From an uncultured Eubacteriales bacterium (GTDB lineage Bacteria; Bacillota; Clostridia; Oscillospirales; Acutalibacteraceae): DNA of 38,971 bases. Numbering within the stretch: position 1 is the stretch's first letter; the number at the start of each line of letters is the position of its first letter. The translations under genes and the position numbers were made by a program. Positions 34,742 to 38,971 of the stretch are shown here, one piece after another. Where the stretch lies: the NCBI GenBank assembly GCA_900320605.1, contig ONSY01000110.1, forward strand, positions 1 to 38,971, in the 5' to 3' direction. A model generated the notes under the pieces. That model had not been told where the DNA came from, ran no database searches, and was given only the letters and a program-made list of their open reading frames with translations.

Positions 34742-35758
34742 TTACAAAAAGAATTGGGGCGCGTAGTTGATAATCAGTGCGCAGACAAGCAGGCTGATTG
34801 CAATGGGAAGATTTACTCCGCCCTGATGTTGAAGTTCCTCCGTATATTCCTCAGTCCCAGGCTGATGTGCCGATCGGATTTTCCGGATTTTTTCACAGCA
34901 GGACTTAAAATACCAGTCATTTGCCTTGAGACCGCAGATTACCATCAGAACGATACGTCCGATTCCGAGCAGGCTCGGTACTGCGAAGAGTAGCAGCAAA
35001 GCCGGAGATTCCGCCATCAGGTTCTGTGTCAGCATAAAGAGATGCTCATAAGTTACACCGGCTGAAGCGTCGATTCCCATCTTTCCGAGATGATCGATGA
35101 TCATCGGATTGATGAGAAAATATGTCAGATAGGTATTGGCAATTGTGAGCAGGAGCAGGATCGCAGTCAGAATCGCTCCGAGCTTATTGATTTTACGATA
35201 GAGCAGCCAGCCGCCGGAAAAAAGGAAAGCGCAGAAATGAAAGCGCCGGCGGTTATAATACTGGCGGGTATGAAATACATTCATATAATATACGCGATTC
35301 GGTCCGATCAGTTCGGAAAGATCGCCGGCAGTGATCCCGTCGGAAACAGGTTCCTCTTTCTGATATCCGCCCATTTCGTCGACCTGCATCATTCCGGGGA
35401 AACCTCCGGTTCCAAAGCCCGAAACCGGTCTTGCATCCCGGTTTTGCTGCGGCATGGTTCCGTCGATAAAGCGATAGCCGCAGCGGCTGCAGAAGAGTGC
35501 GTTTTCCGCGTTGTTGGTGGAGCAGTTGGGGCAGATTTTCTGGGCGGGAATTCCGCTTTGCTGAGCCTGATGAGGAATATCGTCGGCAGGCGCGTTCCAG
35601 CTTTTTCCGCTTTCGTGAAGATCAGGGAAAATGCAGGTTCCTTTTTCTTCGTAGCAGTCACGATGGTAAGGCGCACCGCACTGAGGACATACAACGATAT
35701 CATCAAGCGAATTAAACCGCTTCTGACAGATCGGACATTTTATTCCTTTATAATCCAT
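34742..35758 (-). CDS. Prokaryotic RING-finger / zinc-ribbon DUF2628 membrane protein
   Basis: 338 residues. Residues 8-42 form a RING-like cross-brace pattern: CPIC, CPQCGAPYHRDCY and a later Cys. Residues about 75-97 are a second zinc ribbon (CPNC...CSRCGYRF). After a Gly/Gln-rich linker a DUF2628-type segment begins near NVFHTRQYYNRRRF, with about four membrane helices to the C-terminus. Prokaryotic RING proteins of this kind are of unknown function; ubiquitin ligase activity should not be assumed. GGAGG precedes the ATG, and it has its own promoter. Confidence 0.82.
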   Translation of the reverse strand: MDYKGIKCPICQKRFNSLDDIVVCPQCGAPYHRDCYEEKGTCIFPDLHESGKSWNAPADDIPHQAQQSGIPAQKICPNCSTNNAENALFCSRCGYRFIDGTMPQQNRDARPVSGFGTGGFPGMMQVDEMGGYQKEEPVSDGITAGDLSELIGPNRVYYMNVFHTRQYYNRRRFHFCAFLFSGGWLLYRKINKLGAILTAILLLLTIANTYLTYFLINPMIIDHLGKMGIDASAGVTYEHLFMLTQNLMAESPALLLLFAVPSLLGIGRIVLMVICGLKANDWYFKSCCEKIRKIRSAHQPGTEEYTEELQHQGGVNLPIAISLLVCALIINYAPQFFL

Positions 35759-35788
35759 GTTGAATCCTCCGATCCAAGTGTATTCTTA

Positions 35789-35817
35789 ATTGTACAATTA
35801 TTTTCTGAAAACTGCAA
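35789..35817 (-). promoter_or_regulatory. Promoter of the RING/DUF2628-galU unit
   Basis: Minus strand TTGCAG (35817-35812), 17-nt spacer, TACAAT (35794-35789); leader about 25 nt. Confidence 0.65.
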
Positions 35818-35948
35818 GAATGCGCGTGGAATTTAACAGATATTTCATGAAAAATTCGTTTTATTGTGACTTTTCTTGCCTATACTGAAGATCGCAGAAG
35901 GGAAGTATGTCCTTTTTCAGCAAAACTTTTCGGAAGGGGGATGAACAG

Positions 35949-36353
35949 ATGGGACGAATCCGTGAGGCGTTTTACCGTTTTATGTACGGACGCTACGGTA
36001 CCGATGAGCTCGGTACGCTGATTTTCTGGGTGTACTTCGCGCTCCTTGTACTGAATCTCTTTTTGAGAAGTCTAATTCTGTATTTCGTATTGCTGCTGAT
36101 CCTCTTTTTCTATCTGTTCCGCTGTTTTTCTCGAAATCACGAACAGCGACGCCGTGAAAACCGCGCGTATCTTTCCATCCGCGGAAAGATTGCCGGGTTC
36201 TTCCGGCTGCAATGGCGAAAATGGAAGGAGCGCAAGACGCACGTTTACCGCCGCTGCCCGAACTGCAAGGCGATCGCGCGCCTGCCCAAACGCAAAGGAA
36301 GACACGTTGTCTGCTGCCCGAAATGCGGCTGCGATTTCAAGGTGAAAGTCTGA
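35949..36353 (+). CDS. Small membrane protein with C-terminal zinc ribbon
   Basis: 134 residues from ATG 35949 (GAAGGGGG upstream); an in-frame ATG at 35907, also with a purine-rich site, would add 14 residues. The start MGRIREAFYRFMYGRYGTDEL fits a family of small clostridial proteins that begin near FMYGRYG. One long or two short hydrophobic helices (about 22-60) are followed by a basic stretch and a zinc ribbon, CPNC...CCPKCGCDF. No function is known to me. Divergent from the RING gene; ends in a clear terminator. Confidence 0.78.
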   Translation: MGRIREAFYRFMYGRYGTDELGTLIFWVYFALLVLNLFLRSLILYFVLLLILFFYLFRCFSRNHEQRRRENRAYLSIRGKIAGFFRLQWRKWKERKTHVYRRCPNCKAIARLPKRKGRHVVCCPKCGCDFKVKV

Positions 36354-36378
36354 TTTCCCAAATGAAACTTCAAAAAGC

Positions 36379-36410
36379 AACCCCGCCGGTAAAATGGCGG
36401 GGTTTTCTTT
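36379..36410 (+). terminator. Terminator after the small zinc-ribbon membrane protein gene
   Basis: AACCCCGCC/GGCGGGGTT 9-bp stem, loop GGTAAAAT, followed by TTCTTT; A-rich on the other side, so it may also serve the convergent lipoprotein gene. Confidence 0.85.
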
Positions 36411-36422
36411 GACCTGCAGTTG

Positions 36423-37049
36423 TTATGAAAAGGGAAAGAACTTGCTTTGAAGCGCAATTTTTCCGTTTTCACAGATGGCTTTCAGATCTTCCTTCGCAAC
36501 ATTGACCTGGAACAGGTAACCGTCCGTTTGAAAAAACAACATGTATGTTCCGGCAGCCAGGGGATCGAACGTTTCATCAACTTCGTCAGGAAACTGATTC
36601 CCCCAGACATTGTCAAGACCCTCAATCCGGGAAAGCTCCAGGTTTTCGATCACGTTCCGAAGGGCTTCTTCTCCGCTCCCTCCGGATTTAAAGTTCCAAT
36701 CAAGCACGAATTCGAATTCCGTGTCATCCTTGCCGTACCGATAGGAAATATGGCTGCTGTAGGAGGGAAGGTCGATCGTTTTGAGGTGGTGGCCTTCCGG
36801 AACGACGGCGGGAGAATAGATCGTCACGCCATGTTCCGTGCCAATGCTTTTTTGATATTCGATCAGAGCTTCTGCCTGTCCTTCCCGGTTTTCCCATAGA
36901 TAGGAAGCAAGCTCGCTCTCATTTTTGAATTCATACAGACAGTCGACCTCGGGATCGCCTTGCTCAGCAGGCGTAACTTCCTGCCCGGTACAGGAGACGA
37001 GCGAGAAAACTATCAAAACAAAAAGCAGAGCACAAAAGGCTTTTTTCAT
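36423..37049 (-). CDS. Putative lipoprotein of unknown function
   Basis: 208 residues from ATG 37049, chosen because it gives a classic lipoprotein signal: MKKAFCALLFVLIVFS then the lipobox LVSC, with Cys as the predicted lipidated residue. The mature part is acidic, with no motif I recognise; it contains HLKTIDLPSYSSHISYRYG and a C-terminal MLFFQTDGYLFQVN that looks like a beta-rich sensor or DUF4367-like fold. Expected at the outer face of the membrane. No operon partner is visible. Confidence 0.75.
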   Translation of the reverse strand: MKKAFCALLFVLIVFSLVSCTGQEVTPAEQGDPEVDCLYEFKNESELASYLWENREGQAEALIEYQKSIGTEHGVTIYSPAVVPEGHHLKTIDLPSYSSHISYRYGKDDTEFEFVLDWNFKSGGSGEEALRNVIENLELSRIEGLDNVWGNQFPDEVDETFDPLAAGTYMLFFQTDGYLFQVNVAKEDLKAICENGKIALQSKFFPFS

Positions 37050-37188
37050 GAAATCACGTCCCTTCGGATCCATCATGCACAGAACCGTGCAAATTTTCTA
37101 TATAAAGAAACGAAAAACGAATGCGTTCGGTTGCGGACGTTCAGGAAAAGACTGACTTTTTGAAAGGAAAATATTCTGGAATCTTTCC

Positions 37189-38971
37189 TCAGACGATCGG
37201 CTCGAAATCGGCGGCGCCGTGTTTGCACAGCGGGCATACGAAATCCTCGGGGAGCTCGTCGCCTTCATAGATATAGCCGCAGATCTTGCACACAAAGCCT
37301 TTCTTGCCTTCGGTCTGGGGTTTCGGCTTCACGTTTTTCTGATAGTAGGTGTAGGTCATCGTCTCCACGTTAGAGATCACGCGCGCTTCGGTTACGGAGC
37401 AGATGAACATCCCGTGGGTGTCTAAATCCACGTAGCTTTCCACCTTCAGAGACATGAAAGAATTGATATATTTCGGCAGGAACACAAGGCCGTTATCGGA
37501 ACGAAGCGGGGTGCAGTCCGCGAATTTATCAGTGTTGCGGCCACTCTTAAAGCCGAAAGCCTCGAACACCGCAAAGGGCGCTTCCACGCTCAGGCAGTTT
37601 ACGTTCATCTTGCCGGTCTGCTTGATAATGTGGTGCGAATAGTTCTGCTTGTTGATCGTAACAGCAATCCGGTTCGGGGTGTTTGTTACCTGTGAAACCG
37701 TGTTAACAATCAGACCGTTGTCTTTGTTTCCGTCGTTTGTGGTGACGACATAGAGTCCGTAACCGATGTTGAACAGTGCGGTCAGATCATTCTTGTCCGC
37801 GGTTTCATCCTGACAGGCGAGATAATCCCGGCAGAGCTCATTCGCAAGCGTTTCGATCTGTTCGGCATTTTCCGCATTCATGGCAGATTTGATTTTTACG
37901 ACCGGTTCTGCGAACGTGAGATTTTTCGAATTTTCCAGCAGAGCGCGCATCGTTTTTGCAGCCTGAGGCGCCCAACTGCCATTTTCGATCAGCGCAACCG
38001 TGCGGTTCTGGTAGCCTCGCTCAGTCAGATGCTCAATAAACGTACGCATATAAGGGAAGATATCGGCGTTGTAAGTCGTCGTGGCAAGGACGATCCGGCC
38101 GTAGCGGAATGCGTCTTCAACCGCTTCTGCCATATCCTCGCGGGCGAGATCGGTAACAACAACTTTCGGGCACCCTTTTGTGCGGAGTTTTTCTGCCAGG
38201 AGGTCAACTGCCTTTTTCGTATTGCCGTAAACGGAAGTGTAGGCGATCATGATCCCCTCGCTCTCGACACCGTAGCTCGACCAGGTATTGTAGAGAGAAA
38301 GATAGTGCCCCAGATCTTCCCTGAGGATCGGACCGTGCAGGGGGCAGATCGTTTCGATCTCGAGTGCCGCGGCTTTTTTGAGAACATTCTGAACCTGAGC
38401 GCCGTATTTGCCTACGATCCCGAAATAATAACGGCGGGCCTCACAATCCCACTCCTCCTCGACATCGAGCGCTCCGAATTTGCCGAAGCCGTCCGCCGAG
38501 AAGAGGACTTTATCCGCCGCGTCGTACGTCATCATGACCTCGGGCCAGTGGACCATCGGGGCGGCGACGAAGGAAAGCGTATGGCGGCCGAGCGAGAGCG
38601 TGGATCCTTCGGAAATCACGACCTTGCGGTCTTCAAAATCCGTTCCGAAGAAATTCTGCATCATCGTAAAGGCTTTTGCGCTTGAGACGATCTTTGCCTC
38701 GGGATAGTTGTTCATAAAATTGACGATATTTGCCGAATGATCCGGTTCCATATGCTGGACGATCAGGTAATCCGGTTTCCTCCCTCCGAGTGCCGCGGCG
38801 AGATTGTCAAGCCATTCGTGAGTGAACCTGCGGTCAACCGTGTCCATCACAGCGGTCTTTTCATCAAGAATAACATAAGAGTTATATGCCATGCCATTGG
38901 GAACGATATACTGACCTTCGAACAGATCAATCTGGTGGTCGTTGACGCCGACATAGCGGATGTCATTTGAA
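37189..38971 (-). CDS. Flavodiiron protein fused to flavin reductase and rubredoxin domains (FprA-Hrb type), 5' end cut
   Basis: At least 594 residues; the frame stays open to the right edge, where the sequence IRYVGVNDHQIDLFEG continues the family N-terminus, so only about 10-15 residues are missing and the internal ATG at 38892 is not the start. Domain order: metallo-beta-lactamase-like diiron domain (HMEPDHS, ADGFGKFG, PLHGPI), flavodoxin (YTSVYGNTKKA), FMN-binding flavin reductase (NIGYGLYVVTTN to MNVNCLS), and rubredoxin (CKICGYIYEGD, CPLCKHGAADFEPI). Flavodiiron proteins reduce O2 or NO in anaerobes. In Moorella the last two domains are a separate high-molecular-weight rubredoxin that supplies NADH electrons; here all are joined. 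Confidence 0.94.
   Translation of the reverse strand, partial: SNDIRYVGVNDHQIDLFEGQYIVPNGMAYNSYVILDEKTAVMDTVDRRFTHEWLDNLAAALGGRKPDYLIVQHMEPDHSANIVNFMNNYPEAKIVSSAKAFTMMQNFFGTDFEDRKVVISEGSTLSLGRHTLSFVAAPMVHWPEVMMTYDAADKVLFSADGFGKFGALDVEEEWDCEARRYYFGIVGKYGAQVQNVLKKAAALEIETICPLHGPILREDLGHYLSLYNTWSSYGVESEGIMIAYTSVYGNTKKAVDLLAEKLRTKGCPKVVVTDLAREDMAEAVEDAFRYGRIVLATTTYNADIFPYMRTFIEHLTERGYQNRTVALIENGSWAPQAAKTMRALLENSKNLTFAEPVVKIKSAMNAENAEQIETLANELCRDYLACQDETADKNDLTALFNIGYGLYVVTTNDGNKDNGLIVNTVSQVTNTPNRIAVTINKQNYSHHIIKQTGKMNVNCLSVEAPFAVFEAFGFKSGRNTDKFADCTPLRSDNGLVFLPKYINSFMSLKVESYVDLDTHGMFICSVTEARVISNVETMTYTYYQKNVKPKPQTEGKKGFVCKICGYIYEGDELPEDFVCPLCKHGAADFEPIV

Noticed and set aside
38890-38892. ATG at 38892 as the start of the flavodiiron gene
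   Set aside because: The frame upstream stays open to the window edge and encodes the conserved N-terminal strand of the family, so this Met is internal.

Overview
The window looks like chromosome from an anaerobic Clostridia-type Bacillota. Reasons: strong SigA-type promoters (TTGACA-N17-TATAAT), GGAGG ribosome sites, the rpsF-ssb-rpsR operon, LL-diaminopimelate aminotransferase (DapL), Fe-S serine dehydratase, PduL with acetate kinase as the acetate route, type III glutamine synthetase, archaeal-type split glutamate synthase, and a flavodiiron protein for O2/NO detoxification. I see no rRNA, tRNA, CRISPR, prophage or insertion sequence. The genus cannot be fixed from the sequence alone.

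Layout. 1-2.5 kb: tmcAL (cut by the left edge) and ackA, divergent from overlapping promoters. 2.6-14.7 kb, minus strand: one long run reading from the right as glnN, amt-PII fusion, asnB, guaA, pyrG, purF, dapF, dapL. 14.7-15.0 kb: a divergent control region with two consensus promoters, each followed at once by an attenuator. 15.0-21.9 kb, plus strand: five genes of a split ferredoxin-type glutamate synthase, a short glutamine synthetase, and an ANTAR-domain RNA-binding regulator of the NitR type. 22.2-24.8 kb: pduL, family 4 uracil-DNA glycosylase, glycerate 2-kinase. 24.9-26.5 kb: an unusual HTH-serine dehydratase fusion with a palindromic operator over its own promoter. 26.5-29.1 kb: a GNAT, a condensation-like acyltransferase and a zinc-ribbon membrane protein. 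29.2-32.3 kb: gltX and glnS. 32.5-35.8 kb: rpsR, ssb, rpsF, galU and a RING/DUF2628 membrane protein. 35.9-38.97 kb: a small zinc-ribbon membrane protein, a lipoprotein, and a flavodiiron-flavin reductase-rubredoxin fusion cut by the right edge.

How it fits together. The central 19 kb is a glutamine economy island. On one side are ammonium uptake and PII sensing, glutamine synthesis (GSIII) and four glutamine amidotransferases (AsnB, GuaA, PyrG, PurF). On the other are glutamate synthase, a second glutamine synthetase and the ANTAR regulator. Both leader RNAs begin within about 10 nt of the -10 box with a hairpin whose six-base loop reads AARGGC. That fits the A1/G4 hexaloop rule for ANTAR targets, and each hairpin overlaps the 5' arm of a terminator hairpin. 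The most economical reading is that the island's own ANTAR protein antiterminates both divergent operons. This is inferred from sequence and is the main point to test.
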